Shown: one piece after another, positions 11,517 to 23,367 of the stretch
How positions within the stretch are numbered: the stretch's first letter is position 1
How the letters are laid out: each line of letters starts with the position of its first letter
Origin: Epinephelus fuscoguttatus
Taxonomy: Eukaryota; Chordata; Actinopteri; Perciformes; Serranidae
Direction of reading: 5' to 3'
NCBI RefSeq assembly: GCF_011397635.1
Contig: NC_064773.1
Span: forward strand, 4,484,782 to 4,548,781
DNA length: 64,000 nt
Made by a program: the position numbers and the translations under genes
Notes under the pieces: generated by a model
What the model was told of the DNA's origin: nothing
Database searches by the model: none
The model's input: only the letters and a program-made list of their open reading frames with translations

Positions 11517-11860
11517 ACACTGCCCAATGCTGCTGCAGAGATTTTACCAGGAAGTCAGAGCGATTCTGGGAAGTGAGGCTCAGACGGGATCAGAAAAGAA
11601 ACAATCTGCAGGAGAAGAAAAAACTAAAAGACGAGTTTGTTTCCATCCTGACGACTGAGGACGAGGAAACAATACCTATATATACATATACACGTATATA
11701 AATACATAATATAATCCCAAAACTGTCTGGACAGTGTGTAAAATGTGAATAAATATATACAACTGTGTGACATCATCTTTTCTTTTAACACTCAGTTAGT
11801 AATCTGCAAAAGACCTTAAACGTGCACACTCTGCCGCCATGACTGTTTAAATGCCTTATT
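10890..11860. other. Intergenic, no gene recognised
   Basis: Contains an (AC)n microsatellite at 11479-11520. Short open frames only; no exon signals that I trust. Confidence 0.4.
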
Positions 11861-11869
11861 TCTGATCTT

Positions 11870-12240
11870 GTTTTAATTGAGTGTAAATGCTTTCAACTAC
11901 ACAGCTACACCTCAACATGTTTATCGTCCTGTATTACTGCGTTTAGCGATCGTATATTGCTGTTGGTGTTTGTTGTGTTGTATGATTTCATTTCTGTTTC
12001 GATGGTTCTTTGTTTGCTTATTGATCGTTTTAAATGTCTTTGAAAATGTGGATGTTCCTAAATTTATTTCCCAAGTCTGAAACAGGAAAAGTCTAAAAAT
12101 GAAAGTGTATATTTTACAAAAGACAATAAAGTTTATCAGTTTGAACATTAAATATCTTTGTACTGTATTCAACTGAACAATTATTGCACTCTTTTTTTAT
12201 TTACACTTCACACAGCGTCCCAACTTTTTTGGAAGTAGGG
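11870..12240 (+). mobile_element. Possible 3' end of a transposable element
   Basis: The run ends in CGTCCCAACTTTTTTGGAAG (12217-12236), a phrase common at one end of a fish DNA transposon. The preceding AATAAAG at about 12125 may be an element polyadenylation signal. Assignment is tentative. Confidence 0.35.
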
Positions 12241-12265
12241 TTAGTGAAGCGGCTGTTGCTGCACA

Positions 12266-12407
12266 TTTCTTTAAGATTATAAGAGAGAGAGAGAGAGAGA
12301 GAGGATGACATACAGCAGACAGCTGCAGGCTGGAGTTGAACCTGTTGTAAGGACAGTGCCTTTGTTCATGGGACACTCACCATAGCAACTGAACTACCAG
12401 GCACCTC
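12266..12407 (-). mobile_element. Degraded SINE of the same tRNA-derived family
   Basis: Flanked by a 9-bp direct repeat TGCTGCACA at 12257-12265 and 12408-12416. The body keeps the family's GACATRCAGCA word and, on the minus strand, a B-box-like segment around GTTCAACTCCAGCC. It carries an (AG)n expansion at 12283-12302 and is the most diverged of the four copies. Confidence 0.55.
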
Positions 12408-12439
12408 TGCTGCACAGCTTTTTAAAAAACTTTTTAGAT

Positions 12440-13560
12440 TTCAATGAATTATACTGACATTAGCCATGTTTGGTTTTTGTTTTTTTATCATCTGTACAAC
12501 AGATAGTGTCATGTTGGTGGCGGAGTCCGCCAGTCTCGCCCTGTATACCTTTGTATGTCTTTATACGAGGGACTGACAGAAAATGCTGCAGAATGTGATC
12601 CATTTCTGTCAGTGTTTACTCTTCACTCGCCAATCAGAGCTGGATTAGCTTCACGCTAATGCTAACACCTCAGAACTACCAAAAACTGCAGTTCCTCTAA
12701 CGGCCACTCAAGGCTGGCTCCGAAATAGAGTCAGTCCTCACAGACCTCCATATTAAAATGCCCAACTTCACAGCAGAAATGTTTACAGCCTGGTACAAAA
12801 ACAGTTGTGGTCTCTGTAGCTAATTTCAACATTCACAACTGTATGGGGGGCGGTTTTTATTTCATTTTATTTTATTTTTTTTAATAACTCACCCGTTTAC
12901 ACTTAATTACGTCTCAAAGTTATGCATATTTGAGGGTGGTATCCGAGCTGGATTAGCTTCATGCTAATGCTAACACAATTCTTGCTGCCGCTGCCGCTTC
13001 ACAGTAAAAGATTCATCAGGAGATACACAGTGAAGGGAGGGCTTTTATTGTGAAACAGCCACAGGAAATAGTGTATTTGTCTGCTATGAGCACATAAAGA
13101 CATGATCGTTTTCACCGGATCAGTTTAAAGATGTTGATAGCAACTGACCGGCTTCCTTATTAAACAACTTCAGTTTGTTTGGCTGCACTGTAACAGAAAC
13201 ACCAGCTGCACAACCGCTGTTCACTGATGAACTAAGACTGAAATCTGAAGGATTACAACTTTAACCTGAATTTGATAAACCGTCCAGTTAGTTTCCATCA
13301 CTGAATCTTCTTTCTTTAAAACCGAAACTGTTTTAAGATTATTTAAATAAAAATCGTAAATCTCACCTTTGTGTCGCTCCTCATCAGCTGCAGTAGAAGT
13401 GGTGTGCTCTGCTCTCCGACCAGAGGGGGGCAGCGCTGAGGTCAATACTGAAATCACAATCTGGACGACACGTTTATCGTTAGACTCTTGACTCGAATTA
13501 GGAAAAACACAAAAACATTTAGACTGGTGATGAGTCTAACGACACGATCTAACATCAACG
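12440..13560. other. Intergenic, no gene recognised
   Basis: The segment GAGCTGGATTAGCTTCA followed by GCTAATGCTAACAC occurs twice (near 12647 and 12948), so part of this is repeat-derived. No exon recognised. Confidence 0.4.
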
Positions 13561-13634
13561 TCCAGTTGGCAGATGTTCTGGAGCTTCCTACTGTATCACA
13601 TGGTCTTCAACAGGAGATGTTGTACTTTTTACTG

Positions 13635-14867
13635 TGTACCTTTACTACATGAATCTGAGAATACTTGTGTACTTTTACTAAACGAATCTAAGAATACTTG
13701 TGTACTTTTACTACATGAATCTGAGAATACTTGTGTACTTTTACTAAACGAATCTAAGAATACTTGTGTACTTTTACTACATGAATCTGAGAATACTTGT
13801 GTACTTTTACTACATGAATCTAAGAGTACTTGTGTACTTTTACTACATGAATCTAAGAGTACTTTTGTACCTTTACTACATGAATCTGAGAATACTTGTG
13901 TACTTTTACTACATGAATCTGAGGATACTTGTGTACTTTTACTAAATCAATCTAAGAATACTTGTGTACTTTTACTACATGAATCTAAGAGTACTTGTGT
14001 ACTTTTACTACATGAGTCTAAGAATACTTGTGTACTTTTACTACATGAATCTGAGAATACTTGTGTACTTTTACTAAAAGAATCTAAGAATACTTGTGTA
14101 CCTTTACTACATGAATCTGAGAATACTTGTGTACTTTTACTACATGAATCTAAGAATACTTGTGTACTTTTACTACATGAATCTGAGAATACTTGTGTAC
14201 TTTTACTACATGAATCTAAGAATACTTTTGTACCTTTACTACATGAATCTGAGAATACTTGTGTACTTTTACTACATGAATCTGAGAATACTTGTGTACT
14301 TTTACTACATGAATCTGAGGATACTTGTGTACATTTAATACATCAATCTAAGAATACTTGTGTACCTTTACTACATGAATCTGAGAATACTTGTGTACTT
14401 TTACTACATGAATCTGAGGATACTTGTGTACTTTTACTACATGAATCTAAGAATACTTTTGTACCTTTACTACATGAATCTGAGAATACTTGTGTACTTT
14501 TACTACATGAATCTAAGAATACTTTTGTACCTTTGCTACATGAATCTGAGAATACTTGTGTACTTTTACTACATGAATCTGAGGATACTTGTGTACTTTT
14601 ACTACATGAATCTAAGAGTACTTGTGTACTTTTACTACATGAATCTGAGGATACTTGTGTACTTTTACTAAATCAATCTAAGAATACTTGTGTACCTTTA
14701 CTACATGAATCTGAGAATACTTGTGTACTTTTACTACATGAATCTAAGAGTACTTGTGTACTTTTACTACATGAATCTGAGGATACTTGTGTACTTTTAC
14801 TACATGAATCTAAGAATACTTGTGTACTTTTACTACATGAGTCTAAGAATACTTGTGTACTTTTACC
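13635..14867 (+). repeat. 33-bp minisatellite, about 37 tandem copies
   Basis: The unit reads in the plus strand as VLLLHESENTC (11 codons, 33 bp). The main variants are ESK for ESE, EST/EDT for ENT, FVP for VL, and NQSK or NESK in a few units. The array covers about 1.23 kb with few length changes, so the 3n period leaves a 473-codon frame open (13573-14994). The frame has no signal peptide, no conserved domain and no splice context. I annotate it as a minisatellite, not a gene. Higher-order order (alternating E and K variants) is visible in places. Confidence 0.95.
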
Positions 14868-15530
14868 ACTGATAGTTTATAACCTGAAGTTTTGTCAGAG
14901 CAGTGAAACAATGAGACATTTCTGCAGGCGTCTCCCTCCGTCGGCAGCAGCCTTTAAATATTTGTCGAGTTTCCTGGAAGCAGCGAGGATATAAAGCTCA
15001 GTGTTCACAGTTTTCTCAGAAACTCACATGAGGACGTCCTCACTGCTGCTCCCAGTCACGCTCACAACTTTGACTTTTGTTTATCTGCATCTTAATTACA
15101 ATGGTATTAAACTTCTATTAACTGTTATTAATTAACTTTAAATCTTTATTAGTCTAAGGTAAGAAGCTGTGGGAAAAGTTTCTTTGAGCATTACCCGCAC
15201 AAAAAGAGATTTATACCGTTTTTATAACATTTAGGAATTATTGATTTATTCAGTTTAAGTTCAGTTAACACAATAAAAAACAAGAGGATAAACTTTCAAA
15301 TTAAGGCATCTTAAAATGAGTCACAGTCTGGATTTACCTGATTACAGCTGTTGATTATGCCTTCACAATTTCAGCTCATATACAACTGAATACAAATCAC
15401 ATTGAAAGCTCTTTATAATCAGAAATTTTGTTCAAAATTAGTTAACAATATTTCTTGTATCATTAACAGATGAGAGATAAACGAATAAAAGTATAATTAA
15501 TGTTCAGACAATTTAACTTCTTTCTTTAAA

Positions 15531-16175
15531 TCTAAGATCCCTGCTTTTTGTCTCAATTCAGATTTTAATCTCAAACATGTGACTTAACTTTCAAAGTTTG
15601 GACTTTTATCTCAAGTTCCTGTCTTTATTTTTAAAATTTGAGATTTTTTTTTTTCATCTGAAATTTCTGACTTTATCTAAAATTGAATCTCAAATTCCTG
15701 ACTTTGTTTTCAAAATTTGGATTTTTATTGTTAAATTTCTGATTTTATCAAAATTTCTAATTTTTAATACCAGATTCCTGAATTCACTCTCAAAGTTTGG
15801 ACATTAAATCTAGGTTTACTGAATTTAATATCAAAATTCCTTTTTTTTAAATCTTAAATTCCTGTTGTCTCAAAAATTAACATTTTAAACATCAATTTCC
15901 TGACTTTATTTTCAAAATTCCGATTTTTAATCTCAGATTCCTGAATTTATCCTTAAAATTCAATTAAAAAAAGAAATCTTATTTACGAACAATCGTATTT
16001 ATCTCAATTTCTTGACTTTATTTTCAAAACTATGACTTTTAATCTCAGATTCCCGACTTTTGTCTTAATATTTGGACTTCTTCACTCACATTCCGAATTT
16101 TGTTTTTCAAATTTGGACTTTTGGACTTTTTATTGCAAAGTTAAGATTATAAATCCCAGATTCCTGAAATAATTT
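15531..16175. repeat. Degenerate short-motif patch (TCTCAAAATTCTGACTTTTA-like), patch 1
   Basis: The sequence is a loose chain of variants of TCTCAAA-TTCCTGACTTTTA with a spacing of about 20-30 bp. Similar patches lie at 16905-17190, 18845-19525, 20945-21130 and 25330-25780. They look like decayed copies of one simple repeat family. No coding content. Confidence 0.6.
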
Positions 16176-16544
16176 GGAGTGAACATACTTCAACAAAATG
16201 CCAGAGATAAATCATTCAGGTTGAGTTCAGTACATCTGTTTGTCAGATATCTCAGATGATGAAGAGCCTAAAGGGTTAAAATGTCAAACCACAGTGAATT
16301 TGAGGGATATTTAACTTTAAACTTTATTTTCTTTAGTTAAATTTGAACTTTTACAAACTCTTCATCAAAAAAACTCACTGAAATTCACAAAGTGTTTCAA
16401 TTTTGAGACAAAAACAAATAAACAGTTCAGCTCCAGTGCTGCTCTCACATCTCGTCAGTCCACCTTAAAAGCCTGGACACAGAAAGCTGATCCTCAGGAA
16501 CTGTTGAGGAATTAATGAAGTACAGTGAGAGCAGCCATTGTTAT

Positions 16545-16575
<31 letters not shown>

Positions 16576-16600
16576 GCGTGTGCGTGTGTGCATGTGTGTT
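16545..16600. repeat. (TG)n/(CG TG)n microsatellite
   Basis: TG units with interspersed CG. Confidence 0.9.
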
Positions 16601-16904
16601 GTTGTTGAATGGCTTTCTGATAAAACCTAATCGCTGGCTTCAAGGAAAATGTGTGAAAGTCTGAAGTGTGAGGGAGACGGGATGTTCGAACAGGAAATAA
16701 CCCGACAATGTTACAACAATGAAAGGCAAGAAGAAGTAACACATTTAGCCTTTGATTTAAAACAGATTTGAATAAAACTTGTTTAATAAAAGCAGGTGTT
16801 ATTTAATTAAAATAGGCTGAGCCACATTTCTTTAGTCATGTTTTCACCCCAGGACTCTGTTTGTATTACTGCAAAACCTCACGCTGAGGGATTTTACCTC
16901 AAAA

Positions 16905-17190
16905 TTCTGGTTTGAACCTTAATATTCAGACATTTTTCTCAAAATCTGTATTTTTATTCCACATTGACTCCTGATTTTTATCTTAAAATTCTGACTTAAT
17001 TCTCTCAGTATGCCACCGTGTATCTTAAAAGTCAGACTTTCAACCTTATATTCCTGAAATCAATATCATAAGACAGACTTTTAATCTTTAATTCATCTTC
17101 ATCTCAAAATTCAGAATCAATTTTCTCAGTATCCCAAATTTAATCTTAGAATTCTGACTTTTAATCAAGATTTCTGCCATTTATCTGTAA
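16905..17190. repeat. Degenerate short-motif patch 2
   Basis: Variants of the same 20-30-bp motif as at 15531, for example ATCTTAAAATTCTGACTTAA near 16980. Confidence 0.5.
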
Positions 17191-17194
17191 ATTA

Positions 17195-18320
17195 GGGCCC
17201 ATATTCACAAACATCCTCTCAGAGAGCTCCTAACTTAACCTAAACATTTTTAGTAAGGAGTCCTAGCTTAGGAGTGATTTAGGAAAGTTCTCAGAGCAGC
17301 TCTGAGCAAGGAAGGGACATGAACTTTTACCTCAGTGAGGAGGTGTGGTCGACTCTGTGGCTAGGTGTGATGCTTGGTTTTAACAGATGTGATTGGTTGT
17401 CAGAGACACACCTCTACGTGAGCCTGCAAGGTGAGGACACCCAGTGGAAATGAAATGAACTGCATCACAATATGAGTTTCCCAGATACATTGGTGTTGTG
17501 ATCATTTTGTTTCTGGCGTTATTTTTTATTTCACTGGGTGGTAAATGTGTGTGTATCCCTAATGAGGTCAAACACACACATAATTCCTGCACAATCAAAT
17601 CTGTAGCATCACAGTTCATTTCGGAGACACCACAGCGCTTGCTTCTCAAGTCCTGGCGCCCCCTTGCCACACACGTCCAAGAACTGCTCCGTACAACACC
17701 ATCTGATCCCTCCAAGGTCGCCTGGGTCAAGGCACGGTGGAGGGACCAGTGGAGGTCAGCAGAACCATCAAGGCTCCACCACTACACTGAAGACCCTACA
17801 GATGTTCCCAGACGACCTTCAACCACCTGAGGACAGGCGTGGGACGCGTCGGGGCAGCAATGCAAAAATGGGGTTTGGTGGACAGTGCCAACTGCGAATG
17901 TAGGGATCCACTACAAACTGTGGAGCACGTAATAACCAGCGGCCCCAAACACAGGCCGCCGAATGGCGACTGGGGTCTAATTGACCTGGATGATGAAACA
18001 CTGGATTGGCTTGCCTTAATGGAGCTGAAGGTTTTCAGACGTACGTCAGGAGAAGAAGTGTTTGGAGAATATTTCTCCAACCTAACTCGGGACAAATTAA
18101 ACTCATGTCTCTTAAAGTCCTCTTCTCTGCTCCGAACTGTTTCACCCCAGGAGCACTTTTAAGGTCTAAGATGCTCTGTGAGTAACTTTATTTTTACAAG
18201 GACTTAGTCTTAACTTTAAGGGGAAATTCTAAAGACAACGGCACAATTCTAAGAACTTAATTAGAAATCCGTCACAAGGAGCAAGTCTCTGAACGAGGAA
18301 GCTTTGTGAATATGGCCCCC
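17195..18320. mobile_element. Chimeric TIR element carrying a LINE fragment
   Basis: The left end GGGCCCATATTCACAAA (17195-17211) is mirrored by TTTGTGAATATGGCCCC at the right end (18303-18319), making inverted ends of about 16-17 bp with one indel. Sub-terminal sequence on both sides repeats AAG/CTTAG words. The interior carries a decayed reverse-transcriptase C-terminus (17640-18020, listed separately) instead of a transposase. Either a LINE piece landed inside the element or the element captured it. No target duplication was identified. Confidence 0.5.
17640..18020 (+). pseudogene. C-terminal fragment of a non-LTR retrotransposon polyprotein
   Basis: Two plus-strand frames together make one protein block. 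The first, to 17830, has WVKARWRDQWRSAEPSRLH and DPTDVP. After a frameshift near 17815 the second runs FNHLRTGVGRVGAAMQKWGL, then a Cys-containing stretch (SANCECRDPLQTVEHVI), then DLDDETLDWLA. This resembles the post-RT C-terminal region of invertebrate and fish LINEs (RTGVGR...MxxWG...CxCG...QTxxHI...CP). The expected CG and CP are changed to CR and SGP, and the frame is broken, so it is dead. Confidence 0.6.
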
Positions 18321-18520
18321 CGGATTTAAACCTTGAAAATCTGATCTTATTTTGAGGTTATGATTTAACAGATTAAAATCTTTTGCTCCGTAATAATAAT
18401 CAGTTATCAGAGTCCTTGTTAAATTATGTAATGACATAAAAAATGTAAACGTCATCAGATGAAAATGTGATTAAAGCTTGATTTGATAAAAGAAGTGACT
18501 GTACACATGAATATAAGGGA

Positions 18521-18813
18521 TCACATCAGGAACTCCAGGATGGACGGATGGACGTCAGCAGCCTGCAGACTCTGCATCAGCCTCTGCACTGTCGCTTTCT
18601 TCCCTTCACATCGTCTCCACTGAACCAGACCAGCCAGGACCGCCCCGTGAGTACTGAGCTGATGATCGGACCGACACCGGAACAGATCCTCCGCAGACAG
18701 ACCCAAATCCATCAGGACCGCCTCCCACTCAGAGCCGAGCCGAGACGCCAGCCGGGACAAGTCCCGATCCGAAGGAACCTTCTGGAGAATCGAGTCGGGA
18801 ACCCGCCAGACGT
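18521..18813 (-). CDS. cradd: CRADD exon 2: death domain and C-terminus
   Basis: CRADD (RAIDD) is the cytosolic/nuclear adaptor that links PIDD1 to caspase-2 in the PIDDosome; its C-terminal death domain binds the PIDD1 death domain. The minus-strand exon begins after a pyrimidine-rich acceptor (TCTCTGCAG, AG at 18815-18814) with the last two bases of a split codon and ends at the stop at 18523-18521. Joined to the CARD exon it gives a 199-residue protein, the same length as human CRADD. This exon supplies residues 103-199: DVWRVPDSILQ, then the death-domain helices with SDRDLSRLASRLGSEWE, LGLSAEDLFRC and AGLVQWRRCEGKKATVQRL. Its clear homology to human CRADD includes the RLGxEWE turn. The reading frame is intact. 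A possible polyadenylation signal (AATAAA, minus strand) lies near 18193, inside the neighbouring transposon. Confidence 0.95.
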
Positions 18814-18844
18814 CTGCAGAGAGGATGAGGAACATTTTAGTGTA

Positions 18845-19525
18845 TTCAGATCAGTGGGATTAAAATCAGAGTTTAGAGATTAAATCTGACTTTTAGCTCT
18901 AAATTTAGACTTTGATCTCAAAAATCAAAACTTCTGAAATTTTATTCCAAAATTAACTCTGAGAAAACTGACGATAACCTCAGAATTCAGATTTATGTAA
19001 AAGTATCATGATTTTTTTTCTCTCAAATTTTGGACTTTTTGGACAGAAATTTTAACTTTTTATTTAAAAATTTGGATATTAATCTTAGAATCGATTTTTA
19101 CCTCAAGATTTAGACTTTGATCTCAAAGTCAAAACTTCTTGGCTTCAAAACTTTAATCCTGACTTTTAATTATGGTTTTTATCCCAGAATGTGTTCTGTT
19201 GGATTTATTTTTTCCTTTTATTTCATGATTCAGACTCTTATCTAAAAAGTCTTGAATTAAGAAATTTTAACTTTTATGAAATATGTGGATATTAATCTCA
19301 GAGTCCTGTCTTTTATCTCAAAATTCAGATTTTAATTTCAAAATTTCCATTCTTATATTAAAAGTCATATTAAAAAAAAATTAGACTTTAATCTCAGAAT
19401 CTCAAATTTTACCTCAAAATTTAGACTGTCATAATTTTAAAATTCTGATTTTTATCTCAAATTTTCTCATTTTTAAAGTTTTAATTTTGCAAATTAGAGT
19501 TTTAGCTAACAATCTGACATTAATG
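18845..19525. repeat. Degenerate short-motif patch 3
   Basis: Same motif family as the patch at 15531; begins about 30 bp upstream of the CRADD death-domain exon, inside the intron. Confidence 0.5.
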
Positions 19526-19534
19526 TTCTGACTC

Positions 19535-20040
19535 AACACATTCTCACTCCGACCTCGTTAACGTTTGGTCGTTGACTTTCCACGTCCACATATGACGTCC
19601 AAGGTACCCTGGGTGTGTTGGTTGTTGATGTTCTGGGACGCCGTGTCAACTTCAGCCTGTTACATGCATTGTCTGTTTTCAAAATACACTTCTGTTTTCA
19701 CAGGAAATGTACAGTTTGCATACAGTCTCTTTCAAAATAAAAGCACTACATCAGTACAACACTGTGAACTGACGTTTTCTTTCAACAACAAAAGCAGGTG
19801 GTTGGGTTTTTTGAAATAGGTACAGCGTTTGGCTTTAGAATCTCCGCTCCCCTGGCTGAAAGTCTGTGTTTGTTGGACACATCCACCTCCCCTCCCACCC
19901 GCCCTCATCCGGCTTTTGCCTTTTTGTTCTTGTCCCGCCACATTTCCCCCTGACGCAGCTGACAACTACAATGCGACCAGCCACGTATCATACCCAGGTT
20001 AAAGTGACGGCTTTTTTCATCAGTGCAAGAGTGCTAGATT
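19535..20040 (+). repeat. Dispersed repeat, copy A (about 0.5 kb)
   Basis: Begins CAACACATTCTCACTCCGAC and shares, in order, CCTGGGTGTGTTGGTTGTTG, GTTCTGGGACGCCGTGTCAA, CCTGTTACATGCATTGTCT, AGTCTCTTTCAAAATAAAAG and a C-rich segment near TTTCCCCCTGA with copies at 53425 and 63058. The three long copies are all on the plus strand. No reading frame or inverted end is shared. Family unknown to me; non-autonomous transposon is a guess. Confidence 0.7.
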
Positions 20041-20049
20041 TTGATGACT

Positions 20050-20250
20050 CGGGTTGTCCAGACAAATTTAAAAAAGACTTTGTTACTTAAAAAATGACTT
20101 TTGTCATTTGAAGACGTGACTTCTCTGAAAAACTTAAATGAGCTTTTTTTTTTTACTATTTTTTTTTTTTGATACTTAATAGACAAAATTATGATACAAA
20201 TAATCAGCAAATAAACTGATAATGAACAGAGTCATTGGCTGCAGCCCCCG
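20050..20250. repeat. Fragment of a teleost repeat (ATTTGAAGACGTGACTT family)
   Basis: ATTTGAAGACGTGACTT followed by TTAATAGACAAAATTATGAT recurs at 27240-27320 and 29965-30050 in the same orientation. Confidence 0.5.
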
Positions 20251-21282
20251 TCTCATTTATCACAGTGATGGATGTGAAACAGACGTTTCAAAATAATTCT
20301 ACAGGATTTCAGCTTCTGTATAAACATTAAAAGTAAACTCTGGTACACAGAGGTGTTATGATATGAAGTGTAATGACTCAGCATTAAATTCAGTTTTGAA
20401 GCGGCAGCTGAGCGCCTCTAATAAAAGTCCAGATGTTGAGTAACAAACACGCCGAGGTTACGATCGGTGAAAAGCACTTCCTGTGTTACAGTGACCTAAA
20501 AGAAAAACACTGATTGCAACATGTTGACTGAAGACGAAGAGCTGGTAGTATTTTTTTCTTCTTTTGTTTTTGTTGATGCCGCCGTCCAATGAATGAAGAC
20601 CAGGCGGTTCAACCCCCCGCTGACCAGTAGATACTGAGAGTTAAGGTCACAGCAGAGCCACAGTACAAATACAGTTTAGTATTAAAAGCTGCTGGAAACT
20701 TTCACAACAACAATCTGAATGTGTTGATGAGACGCTCGGAGGTTTTCTACAAATGTTTTTGTCTTTTTTTAGCATTTATTTTGATGAAAACTGTCATGTG
20801 AGATCTACATTCAGAGCTCAACATACAAATCAGATTATTATGAAAACAGGATTCAGAGTTTAATATCAGAGAAATAATAATATCAGAGTTTCACAGGAGG
20901 ACAAACAAATGTCAGAAGTCCAACACATTGAGATAAAAGTCATTAATAAAGGTCAGGTTTAGAATCTTTAAGCCAGTATCTGAATGTTAAACTGAAATTA
21001 AATCTTAAGATATCGGTCCAACCTTTGAGATACAACTTTGAATTATATGGTTAAACTTTGATCTCAGGTTTATGAATTAATCCCAAAATTCAAAGTCTGA
21101 ATTTTTAGGGATAAAAAGTCAGTTTGGAGAAAAAGCCACAAACCAGACAAACCAGTCTCACTCTGAAGTCGTCAAAATCGGCCGCTTAGGAAGTGACTTG
21201 TGGCGTCTTAAACGTTGGCATGATACGCAGTCAGTCACCGTTCTAGTTTAACAGCGCTCGGCGCTATCAAGGGGAAAGAAAG
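20251..21282. other. Intronic sequence, no feature recognised apart from motif patch 4
   Basis: Bases 20945-21130 contain degenerate copies of the short motif seen at 15531. The rest shows no exon or element that I recognise. Confidence 0.4.
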
Positions 21283-21826
21283 ATTAGTCTCAATCAATCA
21301 GTTGATGTGAAACTCAAACATTTCTGCTTTTAGACCTTTGATTTGAACCATTTCCTGTCTCACATTAAAAGCTAACTGTAGCATCTGTTCAACCTGGATA
21401 ATATTTTCCATGTTTTTGCATCTAAGTAGTCTGAGTGGGCGGAAGTTCGCTGCATAGATCAGCCTCTCATTGGGCGGAACGAGCCACCCGCTGAAGTCCC
21501 GCCCTACCACCTCCGGTTGTGTAGCAGTTTTCAACACGTCCTTTACTAACTTTTGCGGTGTTTGATCCTGCGGGGATGTAGCCATTTTTCTGCCATGGTT
21601 TGCGTCCCGTAGGCGATATTTTTGTGGGCGTGTTACACCAAAACCTGTTTCCCCCCGGCAATATTTTTGCAAGCGCACCGTTGCTGTGGCACCGCCCAGA
21701 ACGATTGTGATTGGTTGAAAGAAATACAAGCAGCCGGGGCGTTTTTTTCTCCAATCTTAAAGTGAGAGTCGGCCCAGCCAGACGTTTCTTTTCTTGAGAA
21801 AGGTCTGGTGAGCGAGACTAGCATCT
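21283..21826 (-). mobile_element. Probable non-autonomous DNA transposon
   Basis: GATTAGTCTC near 21283 and GAGACTAGC near 21815 are roughly inverted. Minus-strand frames (21298-21729 and 21633-21824) contain no domain that I recognise. The GC-richer composition stands out from the intron around it. Confidence 0.35.
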
Positions 21827-21873
21827 AAGTGACTAATACGAACACTAATTTTTTGAAATCAGTCCAATATTGA

Positions 21874-22310
21874 AGTGTTTGTTTTTGTCACTGACAGGCT
21901 CAGTTTGTTATTCTAAGTGTCTGACAACATCATGGAAAAGATCCCTACAGAGATAGACCTTTATGTTACTGAGTAAGGTCCTTTTTGTTTAACCAGAGAC
22001 ACAAAATCGACATTGTTAAACCCACCAGACTCCATTTAAATAAACAGTCATTTTAGTGTGTACAGAGGCAGCATGTCTTCACATCTAACTGGTGAATTAA
22101 GGGTTAATTTAAACTAAACCAGAGTTGGTGATTGTTGGAACAGCGGAGAGACGAACCAAGGCAATTCTTCTGAGTTTTATTTTTATTTCTGGTCAAACAA
22201 AAAGGATCTCACTCTTTAACTAAAGCTCTATCTCTGTAGGGATCCTTTCCATAATGTTTTCAGACACTTACAATAACAATCTGAGTCTGTCAGTGACAAA
22301 AACAAACACT
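21874..22310. mobile_element. Foldback element with ~125-bp inverted arms
   Basis: The left arm (21874-22004) and the reverse complement of the right arm (22187-22310) match over nearly their whole length: AGTGTTTGTTTTTGTCACTG, then GATCCCTACAGAGATAGA and CCTTTTTGTTT. The arms are about 85% alike by eye with a 180-bp loop. Such a structure is typical of foldback MITEs and would form a long hairpin in RNA from the CRADD intron. Confidence 0.75.
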
Positions 22311-22810
22311 TTTAGTGGACGTACATCGACAACATGAGAAAATAGGGTCCAGGATAAAAAAAGAACCCCCTACGAATCTTTTGGATTCTTCATAACTAGT
22401 GTCGCTTCAGCTTCTAATTATATAATCATATTGTCATGATGAGATTTCACCTCATGTTAATTCAGTGTTTGGAATTTAGTGTAATATTTACATATGAGTG
22501 GTTTTGTTTGGTAGAAGTTTTTTTGTTCTTTGCTACTTCCTGATTCTAATATAATTTGGTTGTTTTGTGTGTAAGTGATTCATCTGTTGTCTTTTATGTT
22601 TGGTGTGGACTACAGGAAGAGAAGCTGACGCTCTGCATGGTTAATAAAATATAAACACTGATAAATAAACAATGAACGCTCCTCTTTGAGTCAGCTGAAG
22701 CCAGACAGCCTTCAACACGTCTGAATAAATCCTCCTTGTTAACCTGTTTCAGCTCCTCTGACTCACTCTGGAGGAAAAACGTCAGCTGGAAAAAATGAAC
22801 TCAGAGTTTT

Positions 22811-23181
22811 TTAAAACCTGAAAGAGCTCCTAACTTCAGAGGGCGGGAGGTGGAGGGTGTGTTCACGGGCAGGGAGCGTGATCTGAAACATCCGGCTCTG
22901 CAGCTTTAAGAGAGAGCGAGAGAGAAAGACGCTGCTGCTGCCAAGATTCCTGGAAAGCAAGAGGCAGCAACACAAGGAGGAGGAGGAGGGAGGCCCAGGC
23001 TGGAAAACAAGCACTCCCATCCTCCTCCTCCTCCTCCTCCTCCTCCTCGCCTCACCTCTCTGAAGGTGTGTCAGACCTACAAACAGTGCCTGCAGCAGCC
23101 GACACACCTGCAGCTCACCTGAGAAACACAGAGTGAACTCCACTCATCGTAAACAGTGTGTGTGTGTGTGTGTGTGTGTGT
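22811..23181. repeat. Purine/pyrimidine-rich segment with (GGA)n and (TCC)n tracts and (GT)n
   Basis: Opposed trinucleotide tracts at 22977-22989 and 23019-23047 can pair as a hairpin, followed by (GT)n at 23157-23180 and a CRE octamer TGACGTCA at 23181-23188. A STAT5-type TTCCTGGAA is at 22947-22955. No coding content is supported. Confidence 0.5.
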
Positions 23182-23367
23182 GACGTCAGTCAGAGGAGCA
23201 AACATCACACTCCGACTTCAGTCTTTAATTTAGAAATGTGGTGTAATCTGCATTTGATCTTCCTGCACTGCATAAAAATCCTCTTGTTTTTTTAAAACAA
23301 TTAAACTTGTTTCTTAGAATTCACACGTTCCTTGATTCAGAGCAGCTGTTATTTGTCTGACGCACGA

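Noticed and set aside
13635-14867. CRISPR-like array
   Set aside because: Units are contiguous with no unique spacers, and the genome is vertebrate.
13573-14994. 473-residue plus-strand frame
   Set aside because: It is the 33-bp minisatellite read through; the period is a multiple of three, so openness is automatic. No domain, leader or splice context.
18548-18883. Plus-strand 111-residue frame
   Set aside because: Antisense shadow of the CRADD death-domain exon.
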